The notes under the pieces are model-generated. The model ran no database searches, had not been told where the DNA came from, and worked only from the letters and a program-made list of their open reading frames with translations. A program made the position numbers and the translations under genes. From assembly GCF_023091155.1 (NCBI RefSeq), contig NZ_JAHWXK010000001.1, positions 930,001 through 994,000 of the forward strand: a stretch of DNA of 64,000 nucleotides, given 5' to 3'. This stretch comes from Microbacterium sufflavum. Its GTDB lineage: Bacteria > Actinomycetota > Actinomycetes > Actinomycetales > Microbacteriaceae. Positions within the stretch are counted from its first letter, which is position 1; each line of letters starts with the position of its first letter. Shown piece by piece: positions 33,950 to 43,387 of this stretch.

Positions 33950-34050
33950 GACCGCATCGCGCCGACCCGATTGGCCGGCGCCGGTGGTCCCGACCTGGAC
34001 TGCGACCGCGCACACACCCGCGCCTCCCCGCCCACGTCCTCCGGAGAACC

Positions 34051-35034
34051 ATGACCCCCACCGCCCGCGCGCTCGGCGCCACCCCCGTCCTCGCCCTCCT
34101 CCTCGCCGCGGGCCTCAGCGGCTGCGCGAGCGGCCCCGCCTCCCCCGCAGCCGCCGACGCCGACCGGCCCCGTGCGACCCTCGACAACTGCGGCACCGAG
34201 GTGACCCTCGACGGACCGCCGCAGCGCATCCTCACGGTCAAGTCCTCCACCCTCGAACTCGCCCTGGCCCTCGGCGCGGGCGACCGCATCATCGGCTCCG
34301 CCTTCACCGACGGCCCGCTCCCCGAGGCGCTCGCGGCGGAGGCCGACGGCATCCCCACCGTGTCGGACAAGGTGCCCTCGAAGGAGGCCGTGCTCGATCT
34401 CGAACCCGACCTGGTGTTCGCCGGATGGGAGTCGAACTTCTCGGTCGACGGCGCCGGCGAACGGGACGACCTGCAGAAACTGGGCATCGCCACCTACGTC
34501 GCCCCGGCGGCGTGCAAGGCGCCCGGCTACATGCCCGACCCGCTCACGTTCGACGCCGTGTTCGACGGTTTCGCGGAGGCGGGCGAGCTGCTCGGCGAGC
34601 AGAAGGCCGCGGCGGCCCTCGTCGCGGAACAGCGGACCGCCCTCGACGCGATCGCCCCCGACGACCGCGGGCTCTCCGCCGTCTGGTACTCGTCGGGCAG
34701 CGACCAGCCCTTCGTCGGCGCGGGCATCGGCGCCCCGCAGATGATCATGGCGGCCGCGGGGCTGGAGAACGTGTTCGCCGAGGTGCACGACACCTGGACC
34801 TCGACCTCGTGGGAGCTGATCGCGGAGGCCGACCCCGACGTGATCGTGCTGGTGGACGCCGCGTGGAACACCGCCGCGTCGAAGCAGGAGCTGCTGGCGT
34901 CGAACCCGGTGACCGCCCAGCTCGACGCCGTGCGGAACGAGCGGTACGTGGTCGTGGACTTCCCGGCGACGGAGGCCGGGATCCGCAACGTCGACGCGGT
35001 GGCCGCGATCGTCGCGCGGCTCGGAGAGCTGTGA
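34051..35034 (+). CDS. Putative F420-0 ABC transporter, substrate-binding lipoprotein
   Basis: A 327-residue FecB/cobalamin-type binding protein with lipobox LSGC at about residue 25. The mature domain begins LDNCGTEVTLDGPPQRILTVKSSTLELALALGAGDRI, with a Trp-rich SAVWYSSGSDQPFVG stretch, matching the family named F420-0 transporter binding protein for its genomic link to cofC/D/E. The true ligand has not been shown, to my knowledge. GTGA overlap with the permease. Controlled by the promoter at 33921 with a GntR-type operator in the spacer. Confidence 0.85.
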   Translation: MTPTARALGATPVLALLLAAGLSGCASGPASPAAADADRPRATLDNCGTEVTLDGPPQRILTVKSSTLELALALGAGDRIIGSAFTDGPLPEALAAEADGIPTVSDKVPSKEAVLDLEPDLVFAGWESNFSVDGAGERDDLQKLGIATYVAPAACKAPGYMPDPLTFDAVFDGFAEAGELLGEQKAAAALVAEQRTALDAIAPDDRGLSAVWYSSGSDQPFVGAGIGAPQMIMAAAGLENVFAEVHDTWTSTSWELIAEADPDVIVLVDAAWNTAASKQELLASNPVTAQLDAVRNERYVVVDFPATEAGIRNVDAVAAIVARLGEL

Positions 35035-36104
35035 GTGTCGCGGCGGCGCCGCCGCGCGCGGCGGCCCCGGCCGTGGTCGTCCGCCCGGCACGGCGACGGG
35101 GGCGCGCGGCCTCGGCAACCGCGGTGCTGCTGCTCGCGCTCGCGGGGTCGGTCGTGGCGGCGGTCGCCATCGGTCCCGCCGACATCACGCCGTCCGAGCT
35201 GCTGGCGAGCGCATGGTCGCACCTGACCGGGGCCGCGAGCGGGCTGAGTCCGATCCGCGACGCGATCGTGTGGGAGGGACGGGTGCCCCGCGTGCTCACG
35301 GCCGCGGCGGTCGGTGGCGGCCTCGCGCTGTGCGGCGCGGTCATGCAGGCCCTCACCCGCAACCCCCTCGCCGACCCGTATCTGCTCGGCTTGTCGTCGG
35401 GAGCGTCCACCGGCGCCGTGATCGTGATCGTGCTCGGCGCCGCCGTGGCCCTGCCGTTCGCGGCGTTCGCCGGGGCACTGCTCGCCCTGGCGCTCACCCT
35501 CGGGCTGGCCAGGGCCGCCGGCGCCTCGTCCGCGACCGCGGTGGTGCTGGCCGGACTCGCCGTGTCGGCGGTGCTCGGCGCGCTGACCAGCCTCGTGATC
35601 TTCTGGAGCGCGACAACCGACAGCTACCGCGAGATCCTCAGCTGGCTGCTCGGCTCCCTCGGCGGCGCCGACTGGTCCTCGGTCGCGCTGGCCGGGACCG
35701 CCGCGCTCGTGTGCGCCGTGCCGCTGCTGGCGGCCGCCCGCCCGCTCGACAGCCTCGTGCTCGGCGACACGGCCGCCGAGGCGCTGGGCCTGCCGGTCAC
35801 CCGGCTGCGCGTGCTGCTGTTCGTCTGCACGGCACTGCTCACCGGGGCCCTGGTCGCCGTGAGCGGATCGATCGGCTTCGTCGGGCTGATCCTGCCCCAC
35901 GCGGTGCGCGCGGTCGTCGGCTCACGGCACCGGGTGCTGCTGCCGGTGTCGTTCCTCGCGGGGGCCGTGTTCCTCATCTGGGCCGACACGATCGCCCGCA
36001 CCGTGTTCGATCCGCGCGAACTGCCGGTCGGCATCGTCACGGCGCTGATCGGCGGGCCCGTGTTCGCCGCCCTGATGCTGCGCATGCGGAAGGCCAGGGC
36101 ATGA
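35031..36104 (+). CDS. Putative F420-0 ABC transporter, permease
   Basis: A 357-residue FecCD-type permease with eight to ten helices. Landmark motifs are RVPRVLTAAAVGGGLALCGAVMQ, NPLADPYLLGLSSGAS, LGGADWSS, LGDTAAEALGLPV and VSGSIGFVGLILPHAVR, all typical of siderophore/cobalamin permeases. The GTG start is set by the 4-nt overlap with the binding-protein stop. The long Ala/Arg-rich N-terminus before helix 1 is a feature of this subfamily. Confidence 0.88.
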   Translation: MSVAAAPPRAAAPAVVVRPARRRGRAASATAVLLLALAGSVVAAVAIGPADITPSELLASAWSHLTGAASGLSPIRDAIVWEGRVPRVLTAAAVGGGLALCGAVMQALTRNPLADPYLLGLSSGASTGAVIVIVLGAAVALPFAAFAGALLALALTLGLARAAGASSATAVVLAGLAVSAVLGALTSLVIFWSATTDSYREILSWLLGSLGGADWSSVALAGTAALVCAVPLLAAARPLDSLVLGDTAAEALGLPVTRLRVLLFVCTALLTGALVAVSGSIGFVGLILPHAVRAVVGSRHRVLLPVSFLAGAVFLIWADTIARTVFDPRELPVGIVTALIGGPVFAALMLRMRKARA

Positions 36105-36187
36105 GCGGGGCGACTGGTGGGCTGAGCGCGCCGAGCGCCGGACCCGCATCCGCTCCGCGGCGGCGCCCACGGACGGCACGCTCGTGA
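36101..36187 (+). CDS. Candidate 28-codon coupling ORF between permease and ATPase
   Basis: An ATG whose ATGA overlaps the permease stop opens a 28-residue frame (MSGATGGLSAPS..., Arg/Pro-rich end) that closes with a TGA overlapping the GTG of the ATPase gene (GTGA). It therefore links the two genes by a 4-nt overlap at each end. This is what a translational-coupling leader would look like, but the peptide has no recognisable domain and may have no function of its own. Confidence 0.4.
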   Translation: MSGATGGLSAPSAGPASAPRRRPRTARS

Positions 36188-36990
36188 GCCCGGGGACCGA
36201 CGGCCTCGACGCGCGGCGGCTCGGGTTCGGCCACGGCGACCGGGCGATCCTCGACGACCTGTCCCTCACGGCGCCCGGCGGTGCGGTCACGGCGCTTCTC
36301 GGCCCCAACGGCTCCGGCAAGAGCACGCTGCTGCGCCTGATCGCCGGCACCCTCCGCGGCGAGGTGGAGGCTCTCGCGCTCGACGGGGTGTCGCTGCCCG
36401 ACCTGCGCCGCCGCGCCCGTGCGCAACGCGTGGCCCTGGTCGAGCAGGAGTGGTCGGCGGCCGAGGGGCTGACCGGACGCGACATCGTGGCGCTCGGGCT
36501 GCTGCCCCACCGCGGATGGCTGTCCTTCGACGGCGAGGAGGGCGACGCCGCGGCCGTGCACGACGCCCTCGTCCGCGCGGGGGCCCTCGCCGTCGCCCAC
36601 CGCGACGCCGCGACGCTCTCGGGCGGCGAGCGCCAGCGCGTGAACCTCGCCAGGGCGCTCGCCCAGCGCCCGTCGCTGCTGCTGTGCGACGAGCCGACCA
36701 ATCACCTCGACATCCGCGCCCAGCTCGACGCGCTCGCACTGCTCCGTCACCTCGCCGACGACGGCATGACCGTGCTCGCCGCACTGCACGACCTCAACCA
36801 CGCCGCCGCCTTCGCCGACCGCATCGTGGTGATCGCGGACGGACGGGTTCAGGCCGCGGGAACCCCGGGCGACGTGCTGACGCGGGAGCTCATCGCCCGC
36901 GTCTGGCAGGTCGACGCGCAGGTGCTGTCCCGCGCGGGCAGCGGCCGCCCTCTGATCGTGTTCGACCCCGAGCCCGCCGTGCTGCGGTGA
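36184..36990 (+). CDS. Putative F420-0 ABC transporter, ATPase
   Basis: A 268-residue FepC/BtuD-type nucleotide-binding subunit: Walker [10 protein letters not shown], signature LSGGERQR, Walker [13 protein letters not shown] and switch His in ALHDLNHA. It energises the preceding permease. The GTG start at 36184 lies 79 bp after the permease and overlaps the stop of the small ORF. The gene ends 18 bp before a convergent membrane protein. Confidence 0.88.
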   Translation: MSPGTDGLDARRLGFGHGDRAILDDLSLTAPGGAVTALLGPNGSGKSTLLRLIAGTLRGEVEALALDGVSLPDLRRRARAQRVALVEQEWSAAEGLTGRDIVALGLLPHRGWLSFDGEEGDAAAVHDALVRAGALAVAHRDAATLSGGERQRVNLARALAQRPSLLLCDEPTNHLDIRAQLDALALLRHLADDGMTVLAALHDLNHAAAFADRIVVIADGRVQAAGTPGDVLTRELIARVWQVDAQVLSRAGSGRPLIVFDPEPAVLR

Positions 36991-37008
36991 CCCCGCGCGT
37001 GCGTGTGC

Positions 37009-37479
37009 TCAGGCGGAGCGCGGGCGGAGGACCGCCAGCGAGCGCAGGGCCCAGCCGAACAGGATCGACAGCACGCCGATGCCCATCGCGAACGCCGCGA
37101 CGCCGAACGACACCACGGAGGTGAACAGGGACGCCCGCAGGAACGAGGCGTTCATCAGGGTGGCCCGCACCGGGTCGTCCATCGCGAGCTCCGCGTAGGT
37201 CTTGCCGTCGGACGCCTCGAGCGCGTGGTGCTGGATGATGTCGGCCTGCACGTAGGCGGTGAGCGGTCCGGCGACCGTCTGCCCCTGGAAGGCCATCGCG
37301 TCGTCGGGGATCGTGATGTTCTCCGCCCGCAGCTGCGACGACACCATGATCCAGACGACGATGCCGGCGATGATCAGCACGATGCCGCCGACGATGCCCA
37401 GCACGCCGACGACCTTCACGATCCGTCTCCTGCCGTCGTCGGGGTGACGGACTTCGGTGGTCTCGGTCGCTTCGCTCAT
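37009..37479 (-). CDS. Two-pass membrane protein of unknown function
   Basis: A 156-residue protein with membrane helices at about 24-46 and 115-140. The central outside-facing segment carries [39 protein letters not shown] and [14 protein letters not shown], which recurs in actinobacterial proteins often mislabelled as LigA dioxygenases; nothing here supports an enzyme. Monocistronic; follows 36 bp upstream of the cofD stop on the same strand and could be read through with it, or transcribed alone. Confidence 0.7.
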   Translation of the reverse strand: MSEATETTEVRHPDDGRRRIVKVVGVLGIVGGIVLIIAGIVVWIMVSSQLRAENITIPDDAMAFQGQTVAGPLTAYVQADIIQHHALEASDGKTYAELAMDDPVRATLMNASFLRASLFTSVVSFGVAAFAMGIGVLSILFGWALRSLAVLRPRSA

Positions 37480-37515
37480 GGCCGCTCTCCTCGCCTCGGG
37501 GACTGCGCCTCCAGG

Positions 37516-38691
37516 CTAGGGCCGGGGCCGCTGCGCCTCTCGCGGCACGGCCGGAAATAAGCCGGGTGATTCCCCGAGTGCCTCCCCGAGAGCGGCCGCG
37601 GCGAGGGCGGCGGCGGTGTCGAGGTCGCGCATCCACAGCGGGTGCACGGGCGCGGGCAGCCCCCGCGCCTCGAGGTCGGGCGCGAGAGGGGCGTCTTCCT
37701 CGGCGATCAGCCACGCGTCGAGCAGGCCGCCCGTGGCGCGGGGGCCGTAGTGCCGTCCGACCGCATCGGCCGTGGGCGGAAGGCCGACCGCGGCCAGGCA
37801 CGCATCGGCCATGCCCCGCACGGGGGATCCCGCGATGATCGGCGACACCCCCACCACCGAACCGGGGGCCGCCCGCACGGCCGCGGCGAGCCCGGGCACG
37901 GCCAGGATGGGCCCGAGCGACACCACGGGGTTCGACGGGGCGAAGAGCACGGCGTCGGCCGCGGCGATGGCCTCGACCACGCCCGGCGCCGGGGTCGCGC
38001 GCTCGATCCGCGGGTTGTCGAAGCGCTGCGCGGGGACGGTCGCCCGGTGGCGCGTCCACCACTCCTGGAAGTGCATGCGCCCGAGGGTCGTGTCCACGTG
38101 CGTGTCGACCTCGGTGTCGGTCATCGGCAGCAGCGCGACCCCGAGCGGCCAGCGCGACGCGAGCCGCGCGACGACCTCGGTTACGGTCGCGCCCTCGTGC
38201 AGCCACCCGGTGCGGGCGATGTGCGTGCCGAGGTCGAGGTCGCCGAGCGTGAACCACGGCCACCCGGCACCCCAGGCGTGCAGCTCGGCGGCGGTGCGTT
38301 CGGATTCGCCCGCCCGGCCCCAGCCCCGCGCGGTGTCGTTGACCCCGGCGAGCGCGTAGACCATCGAGTCGACGTCGGGCTGGAGTCGCAGGCCGCTCAG
38401 CCACAGGTCGTCGCCGGTGTTCGCGATCACGGTGATCCGGGCGCGCGTGCCCCCGGCGCCGTCCGGCCAGCATCGCCGTGCGGCCTCGCGCACCCCCACC
38501 GTGAACTTCGCGCCGCCGACGCCCCCGGCGAGCACGACGATCCGCGGGGCGGCCTCGGGCCCGGGTTCGACGTCGGTCGAGGCGGCCGCTCCGGCGAGCG
38601 TGGCCCCGCGCGCCGACGGGGTCGCAGACGAGACGGGCTCAGCCCGCCCGGCACCGACGCCGGACGGGACGGGGTCCTCCGGCCCGGTCAT
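37516..38691 (-). CDS. cofD: 2-phospho-L-lactate transferase CofD (FbiA)
   Basis: A 391-residue enzyme of coenzyme F420 synthesis: it joins a lactyl/enolpyruvyl-phospho-guanosine donor to the deazaflavin Fo to form F420-0 or its dehydro form. Motifs are [11 protein letters not shown] at about 51, [31 protein letters not shown] and [14 protein letters not shown]. The N-terminal 45 residues are a Pro/Gly/Ala-rich extension not typical of the family. ATGA overlap with cofC sets the start. Last gene of the LLM-cofE-fgd-cofC-cofD operon under GntR-type operator control. Confidence 0.93.
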   Translation of the reverse strand: MTGPEDPVPSGVGAGRAEPVSSATPSARGATLAGAAASTDVEPGPEAAPRIVVLAGGVGGAKFTVGVREAARRCWPDGAGGTRARITVIANTGDDLWLSGLRLQPDVDSMVYALAGVNDTARGWGRAGESERTAAELHAWGAGWPWFTLGDLDLGTHIARTGWLHEGATVTEVVARLASRWPLGVALLPMTDTEVDTHVDTTLGRMHFQEWWTRHRATVPAQRFDNPRIERATPAPGVVEAIAAADAVLFAPSNPVVSLGPILAVPGLAAAVRAAPGSVVGVSPIIAGSPVRGMADACLAAVGLPPTADAVGRHYGPRATGGLLDAWLIAEEDAPLAPDLEARGLPAPVHPLWMRDLDTAAALAAAALGEALGESPGLFPAVPREAQRPRP

Positions 38692-39356
38692 GATGCCAGC
38701 ACGAGACGTGGGGCGAGGAGCGCCGCCGTGCGCGGACCGAGACCGCACCGTCGGGCGGCTCGGAGGTGATCGGCGTGGTCGAGGTCGCGGCGCAGCCCGC
38801 TCAGCACGGGGAACCCCACCTCGGCGAACCCGGCAGCGCGGTGCGCGGCGGCCGAGTCGTCGCCGAAGCAGGGCCGCAGCGGTACGTCGGCGCGGGCGGT
38901 CGCGAGCACGGTGCCGGTGCCCTCCGCGTCGGGCACGAAGGCCCGCGGGTGGGCCGAGGCGTAGTCGAGCGCCCGGGTGAGCTCGTCGGGCAGCAGGGCC
39001 GGGAGGTCGCCGAGCAGCACGGCCCGCGGGAGCCGCGTCGACGCCGCAGACACCCCCTGCGCGATCGCCGCGGTCAGTCCCTCGACGCGGTCGCGCACGA
39101 TCCGCACGCGGGGCACCGGGAGCAGGGCGGCCGCGGTGACCTCGTCGCTCGTGACCACCACGACCTCCGCGACCCGCGGGCACAGCGCGGCGGCCTCGAC
39201 CGTGTCGAGCGCGATCGCCCGGGCGAGCGGCTCGCGGTCGACGCCCGGGAGCCGCAGTCGCGTCTTCCCGAACTCCGCCCGCTTCACCGGGATCACGACC
39301 ACCCACTCCCGCGCCGGGGCGTGCGGTGACGCCCCGACACGCAGACCGCCCGTCAT
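38688..39356 (-). CDS. cofC: 2-phospho-L-lactate/phosphoenolpyruvate guanylyltransferase CofC (FbiD)
   Basis: A 222-residue nucleotidyltransferase that makes the GDP-activated lactate or enolpyruvate used by CofD. Family features: VVVIPVKRAEFGKTRL, DTVEAAALCPRVAEVVVVTSD, LLGDLPALLPDEL and GTGTVLATA, with LRPCFGDDSAAAHRAAG. A helical C-terminus LDHADHLRAARRCGLGPRT is standard. Lies 10 bp after fgd and overlaps cofD by 4 nt. Confidence 0.9.
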   Translation of the reverse strand: MTGGLRVGASPHAPAREWVVVIPVKRAEFGKTRLRLPGVDREPLARAIALDTVEAAALCPRVAEVVVVTSDEVTAAALLPVPRVRIVRDRVEGLTAAIAQGVSAASTRLPRAVLLGDLPALLPDELTRALDYASAHPRAFVPDAEGTGTVLATARADVPLRPCFGDDSAAAHRAAGFAEVGFPVLSGLRRDLDHADHLRAARRCGLGPRTAALLAPRLVLAS

Positions 39357-39366
39357 GGCCGCGCCC

Positions 39367-40380
39367 TCACCCGCGCAGCCGCGGCGCGATGTCGCGCTCG
39401 AACAGCTGCAGGAACCGGCGCTGATCGTGACCGGGCGCGTGGAAGACGAGGTGGTTGAAGCCCCAGTCGATGTACTGCTGGATCTCGGCGGCGACCGCGT
39501 CGGGGTCGTTGCCGACGATCCACCGCTTGGCGATGGTCTCCAGGGGCAGCGCGTCGGCGGCCTTCTCCATCTCGACCGGGTCGGTGATGTCGTGCTTCTG
39601 CTCCTTCGACAGCGACAGCGGCGACCAGAACCGGGTGTTCTCCAGCGCCGCCTCCCTGGTCTCCTCGTACGACAGCTTGATCTCGATCATGCGGTCGTAC
39701 GTGTCGAAGGAGCGCTCGGACTGCTCCAGGCCCTCCTTCACGGCGGGCAGCAGCTGGTCGACGTAGAGCTCCTGGCCCTTGCCCGACGTGCAGATGAAGC
39801 CGTCGCCCGCGCGGCCGGCGTAGCGGGCGACCATCGGGCCGCCCGCGGCGATGTAGATGGGGATGCCGCCCTCGGGCCGGTCGTAGATGGAGGCGTCGTG
39901 CGTGGAGTAGTACTCGCCGTCGAAGCTCACGCGGTCGCCCGACCACAGCGCCCGCATGAGCCGCACCGACTCGCGCAGGCGGGCGTAGCGCTCCTTGAAC
40001 TCGGGCCAGTCCTGCTCACCGGCGCCGCGGAACCCGGTGGCGATCTCGTTGAGCGCCTCGCCGGAGCCGACCCCCAGGATCACCCGCTCAGGGTACAGGC
40101 AGCCGAGGCTCGCGAACGCCTGGGCGAGCACCGCCGGGTTGTAGCGGAAGGTGGGGGTGAGCACGGACGTGCCGATGCGGATGCTCGACGTGCGCTCGCC
40201 GACAGCCGCCATCCAGGTGAGCGAGAACGGGGCGTGACCGCCGGTGTGCCGCCACGGCTGGAAGTGGTCGCTCGCGAACACGGACTGCATGCCGTGCGCC
40301 TCGGCCGCGACCGAGATCTCGACCAGCTCACGCGGGTCGAACTGCTCGGCGCTGGCCTTGTATCCGAGGGTCAGTGTCAT
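39367..40380 (-). CDS. fgd: F420-dependent glucose-6-phosphate dehydrogenase
   Basis: A 337-residue LLM-fold enzyme that reduces F420 with glucose 6-phosphate. It closely follows mycobacterial FGD1 as I recall it: [93 protein letters not shown] and [16 protein letters not shown]. The likely catalytic His is in the DHFQPW loop. Presence in the same operon as cofE, cofC and cofD means the operon supplies reduced F420. ATGA overlap with cofE. Confidence 0.93.
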   Translation of the reverse strand: MTLTLGYKASAEQFDPRELVEISVAAEAHGMQSVFASDHFQPWRHTGGHAPFSLTWMAAVGERTSSIRIGTSVLTPTFRYNPAVLAQAFASLGCLYPERVILGVGSGEALNEIATGFRGAGEQDWPEFKERYARLRESVRLMRALWSGDRVSFDGEYYSTHDASIYDRPEGGIPIYIAAGGPMVARYAGRAGDGFICTSGKGQELYVDQLLPAVKEGLEQSERSFDTYDRMIEIKLSYEETREAALENTRFWSPLSLSKEQKHDITDPVEMEKAADALPLETIAKRWIVGNDPDAVAAEIQQYIDWGFNHLVFHAPGHDQRRFLQLFERDIAPRLRG

Positions 40381-41177
40381 GTCGCATCCTTCTGTTCGGG
40401 TGGGGAGAGTTCGGCGCGCGCGGCCGCATAGCCGTCGCGGTAGCCCTGGTCGAGCGCCTCGGCGGTGCCCAGCCAGAAGAGGTCGCGGTCGGCGCCGCGC
40501 ACGATGCTCGACGCGCCGGGCAGGTCGAGCGGACCCACGAGGTCGCCGCGGCCGCGCACGACGGCGACCGGGTTCCCGCTGGCCTTGCCCTTGACGAGGT
40601 CGGCCGCGGCGGCGAGCTCGTCTGCGACGCACGGGGTCGTGACGCTGAGCACCTTGCCCGCCTGGTCGGTGGTGCCGCGGAGGTCGGCGACCATGTGCAC
40701 GCCGCCGCCGCCGATCGCGACGTCGGTCTGTCCTTCGCGCCAGGGCCGCCCGAGGGTGTCGCTGAGGAGCACACCGACCTCGGCCCCGGTCGCGGCGCGG
40801 AGCCCCGCGGCGAGCGCACGGGCGGAGCGGTCGGGGTCTTCGGGGAGCAGCAGCACCCAGCCGTCGGGGGTGTTGCTGGCGTCGACGCCCGCGGCCGCGG
40901 CGACCATGCCGAGGCGGTTCTCGACGATCCGCATGGTGTGGCCGTCGTGGGTGCGGGAGGCGACGAGGCGCACGGTCTCCGCGGTGATCGCGGCCTCCCG
41001 GTCGGCGGCCTGCACGTAGCGTCCCTCCGCCTTGGACACGATCTTCGACGTGACGACGAGGATGTCGCCGTGCAGCAGTTCCACGCCCGTGGCGAGGATG
41101 AGCGCGACCAGGTCGTCGCCCGGGCGCACCTCGCCCATGCCGGGGAGGGCGAACACGTGCAGGCCGGGGGCGGTCAT
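40377..41177 (-). CDS. cofE: Coenzyme F420-0:L-glutamate ligase CofE
   Basis: A 266-residue GTP-dependent ligase that adds glutamates to F420-0. Motifs: [52 protein letters not shown] and [21 protein letters not shown]. Only the ligase domain is present; the C-terminal nitroreductase-like reductase domain of actinobacterial FbiB is absent, so dehydro-F420-0 reduction would need another gene. ATG 41177 overlaps the upstream LLM stop by 4 nt. Confidence 0.93.
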   Translation of the reverse strand: MTAPGLHVFALPGMGEVRPGDDLVALILATGVELLHGDILVVTSKIVSKAEGRYVQAADREAAITAETVRLVASRTHDGHTMRIVENRLGMVAAAAGVDASNTPDGWVLLLPEDPDRSARALAAGLRAATGAEVGVLLSDTLGRPWREGQTDVAIGGGGVHMVADLRGTTDQAGKVLSVTTPCVADELAAAADLVKGKASGNPVAVVRGRGDLVGPLDLPGASSIVRGADRDLFWLGTAEALDQGYRDGYAAARAELSPPEQKDAT

Positions 41178-42166
41178 GCGCGCACCTTCGGCAGCACGTC
41201 GCGCCCGAAGACCTCGAGCCACTCCCGCTGGTTCGGCCCCACGTTGTGCAGGTAGATGCGGGTGAAGCCGAGGTCGGCGTAGCGCTGGATCTGCGCGCGA
41301 TGCACGTCGGGGTCGGCGGAGATCAGCATCGACGCGCGCATGTCGTCGGGAGTCACGCCGCGCACGAGCTGCTCGAAGTCGTAGGGCGAGCGCACGTCGC
41401 CTCGCCGCATGCGCAGCGCCGCGATGGGCCACTCGGCGTGAGCCTGGGCGAGCGCTTGCTCCTCGGTCGGCGCCCACGACAGCGGCAGCTGGAGCACGCG
41501 CGGCAGGGTGTCGGCGTCACGCCCGGCCTCCCTCGCGCCCTCCGCGAAGCGTGCGAGCAGCGGGGCGAGGCGCTCGACCTCGGCCGCGACCGTGATGAGG
41601 CCGTCGGCGTTGCGGCCGGCGCGGCGCGCGGTGACGGGGCCCGCCGTGGCGACGAACACCGGGGGCGCGGCCGGGGGCATGGTCCACAGCCGGGTGGACT
41701 CCATGCGGAAGTGCTCGCCGCGGTGGCGGGTGTCGCGGCCCGCGAGCGAGGCGGTGAAGAGCTTGCGGATGATGTCGACGGCCTCGAACATGCGGTCGAT
41801 GCGCTCGGCGGGCTCGGGCCAGTAGCCGCCCGTGATGTGCTCGTTCAGCGCGTCGCCGGAGCCGACCCCGAGCCACGCGCGGCCGGGGTACAGCGTGGCC
41901 AGCGTGGCGGCGGCCTGCGCGACCACGGCCGGGTGCGTGCGGAACCCGGGGGTCGTGACGCCGGGACCCAGGTCGCCCGTGGTGTGCGCGCCGATCGCGC
42001 CGAGCATGGTCCACACGTGCGCGGAGGCCCGGTGTCGCGGGAGCCACGGCTGGAAGTGGTCCGTGGCCATGATGCCGCGGAACCCGTGGGCCTCGGCGGC
42101 GATGCAGTTCTCGATGACGGCGGAAGGCTGGACCTGCTCCAGCATCGCGGCGTACCCGATGTGCAT
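41174..42166 (-). CDS. LLM-class oxidoreductase, FGD-like (F420- or FMN-dependent)
   Basis: A 330-residue luciferase-fold enzyme. It shares the FGD-like landmarks [28 protein letters not shown] and [11 protein letters not shown], then [25 protein letters not shown]. It belongs with uncharacterised LLM families near TIGR03557/TIGR03885, one of which has been proposed to have reverted to FMN. First gene of the cofE-fgd-cofC-cofD operon, so F420 use is favoured. GAGGAGGGG provides a strong ribosome site. Promoter and GntR-type operator lie 31-59 bp upstream. Confidence 0.86.
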   Translation of the reverse strand: MHIGYAAMLEQVQPSAVIENCIAAEAHGFRGIMATDHFQPWLPRHRASAHVWTMLGAIGAHTTGDLGPGVTTPGFRTHPAVVAQAAATLATLYPGRAWLGVGSGDALNEHITGGYWPEPAERIDRMFEAVDIIRKLFTASLAGRDTRHRGEHFRMESTRLWTMPPAAPPVFVATAGPVTARRAGRNADGLITVAAEVERLAPLLARFAEGAREAGRDADTLPRVLQLPLSWAPTEEQALAQAHAEWPIAALRMRRGDVRSPYDFEQLVRGVTPDDMRASMLISADPDVHRAQIQRYADLGFTRIYLHNVGPNQREWLEVFGRDVLPKVRA

Positions 42167-42196
42167 GGCCCCTCCTCTCGCGTCGTCGCTGTCTCC

Positions 42197-42225
42197 ATTG
42201 AATGGATACTGGATCCAAAAGTCAA
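42197..42225 (-). promoter_or_regulatory. F420 operon promoter with GntR-type operator 5 in its spacer
   Basis: Read on the minus strand: TTGACT (42220-42225), a 17-bp spacer and TTCAAT (42197-42202). The palindrome GGATAC-T-GGATCC (42204-42216) lies wholly in the spacer, the same architecture as at the F420-0 transporter promoter. This is the strongest evidence that F420 genes are under the GntR regulator. Confidence 0.7.
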
Positions 42226-42297
42226 GCGGCTAGCTGTGGGATTGAGATTTGTTGCTCCCGGGGTCGGCGCCATGCGTTTGGCGTCGAGCACAAAAGC

Positions 42298-42327
42298 GTG
42301 GGTGGCGTGCCTGAACACACCACCCAC
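42298..42327 (-). terminator. Intrinsic terminator after the small membrane protein gene
   Basis: An 8-bp stem GTGGGTGG (42298-42305)/CCACCCAC (42320-42327), extended by an inner GTG/CAC, followed on the minus strand by GCTTTTGTG. It ends transcription of the genes at 42351-43378 and insulates them from the F420 operon. Confidence 0.65.
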
Positions 42328-42350
42328 ACCCTCGTCATTCGTTGACCGAA

Positions 42351-42512
42351 CTACAGCCCCTCGTCCAACGCGCCTCCATTCGCACGATGCCGAGTTCGTC
42401 GCTGGATGAAACGAACAACGCCGCGCACGAGAATGAAGGCGACAGCGAGAATCGCCGCGACGACCAGCAAGCTGATGATCAGCCCCGACCAGCTGAAAAG
42501 TGACGCGTCCAT
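42351..42512 (-). CDS. Small single-pass membrane protein
   Basis: A 53-residue protein with one membrane helix (residues about 10-33, LIISLLVVAAILAVAFILV) and an Arg-rich cytoplasmic tail (FIQRRTRHR). AAGGAG lies seven bases before ATG 42512. Only 11 bp separate it from the secreted-protein gene upstream, so they are an operon. The low local GC suggests they arrived together. No family recognised; a membrane partner of the secreted protein is a guess. Confidence 0.65.
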   Translation of the reverse strand: MDASLFSWSGLIISLLVVAAILAVAFILVRGVVRFIQRRTRHRANGGALDEGL

Positions 42513-42523
42513 CTTCGTACTCC

Positions 42524-43378
42524 TTACGGCAGCGCAAACGACCCGGAGGTGGTGTACACGTAAGACCGACAATCCATCTGCATGTACGCTACTGCGCCCG
42601 TCACTCTTCCGTTCCGGGAGAACGACCAACTACTCGCCCCGCTTGGTGAGGTGGCGCTGTAAGACTTCGAGTAGATCAGTCCGACAAACGGCCAAGCAGC
42701 CACCGCCCCGAATGCATCTGCCTTCACCGAACTCGTGATCTTGGTCAGCGCTTTGCCACCCGTGCGCTTGGTCGTCCACGAAACGCCCCAGTTGGCATCC
42801 ACGAGATTGATACCACCAGTAATGCGGCCACTAGCGTTCGCTGTGGCGCCAGCCCCCGATCTTGTCACGTTGAACGATTGATTGAGGTTGTACAACGCAG
42901 CGGGGACGATGCGGGCTTCGGCACCGCCGTATGCCGCAGCCTCGATCGCGGGTGAACTGGCACTTGCGGGAGGCTCCGCGTCTATCAAGTACGCGCGCAT
43001 GAACTCAAGGTCCTCAGCGCTCAGTGGCTGTCCCACTGAATAGTGGTCGGCTAGTGCATCTTTTCGTTCCTCAACTTCCGCCCTCGACAACGCCGTGTTC
43101 TCGTCGAACGTCACGTCGGTCTGGTGGATAGGAGTCGTGTTCTCCTCATAGGCTTCGGCGGCTTCACCCGTCAGAGTCGAGGCCTCACCGCCGGCTGATA
43201 CGGCCTCTATGCCGCTCGAGGCCTCGGACGTCAGAGTCCCGTTGAGGGTCGAAGCCGGCCGGGCCGAAGCGGAGCCAGCGATGTAGCCCAGCGACCCGGT
43301 CGCGAGCAGGCTCACCGCCACACACGCGCCAAGCGCAATCCGCCGATTCTGATGTACACGCACAGTTTCTCCATCCAT
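42524..43378 (-). CDS. Orphan secreted protein of unknown function
   Basis: A 284-residue exported protein. A signal peptide (about 12-40, IALGACVAVSLLATGSLGYIAGSASA) precedes a Thr/Glu-rich region (50-110) with TPIHQTDVTFDENTALSRAEVEERKDAL. The C-terminal half (160-284) is beta-rich with Ser/Gly/Thr and a single mature-region Cys near the end (QMDCRSYVY); it resembles lectin-like or adhesive beta-sandwich domains only in composition. ATG 43378 follows GGTGAG; GTG 43387 is the alternative. GC content and codon use are well below the neighbouring genes, which suggests acquisition from elsewhere. Confidence 0.65.
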   Translation of the reverse strand: MDGETVRVHQNRRIALGACVAVSLLATGSLGYIAGSASARPASTLNGTLTSEASSGIEAVSAGGEASTLTGEAAEAYEENTTPIHQTDVTFDENTALSRAEVEERKDALADHYSVGQPLSAEDLEFMRAYLIDAEPPASASSPAIEAAAYGGAEARIVPAALYNLNQSFNVTRSGAGATANASGRITGGINLVDANWGVSWTTKRTGGKALTKITSSVKADAFGAVAAWPFVGLIYSKSYSATSPSGASSWSFSRNGRVTGAVAYMQMDCRSYVYTTSGSFALP

Positions 43379-43387
43379 CGCGCTCAC

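Noticed and set aside
37009..37479. Aromatic ring-opening dioxygenase LigA, the label this family often carries
   Set aside because: It is a two-helix membrane protein with no similarity to the real LigA-like protein at 21722.
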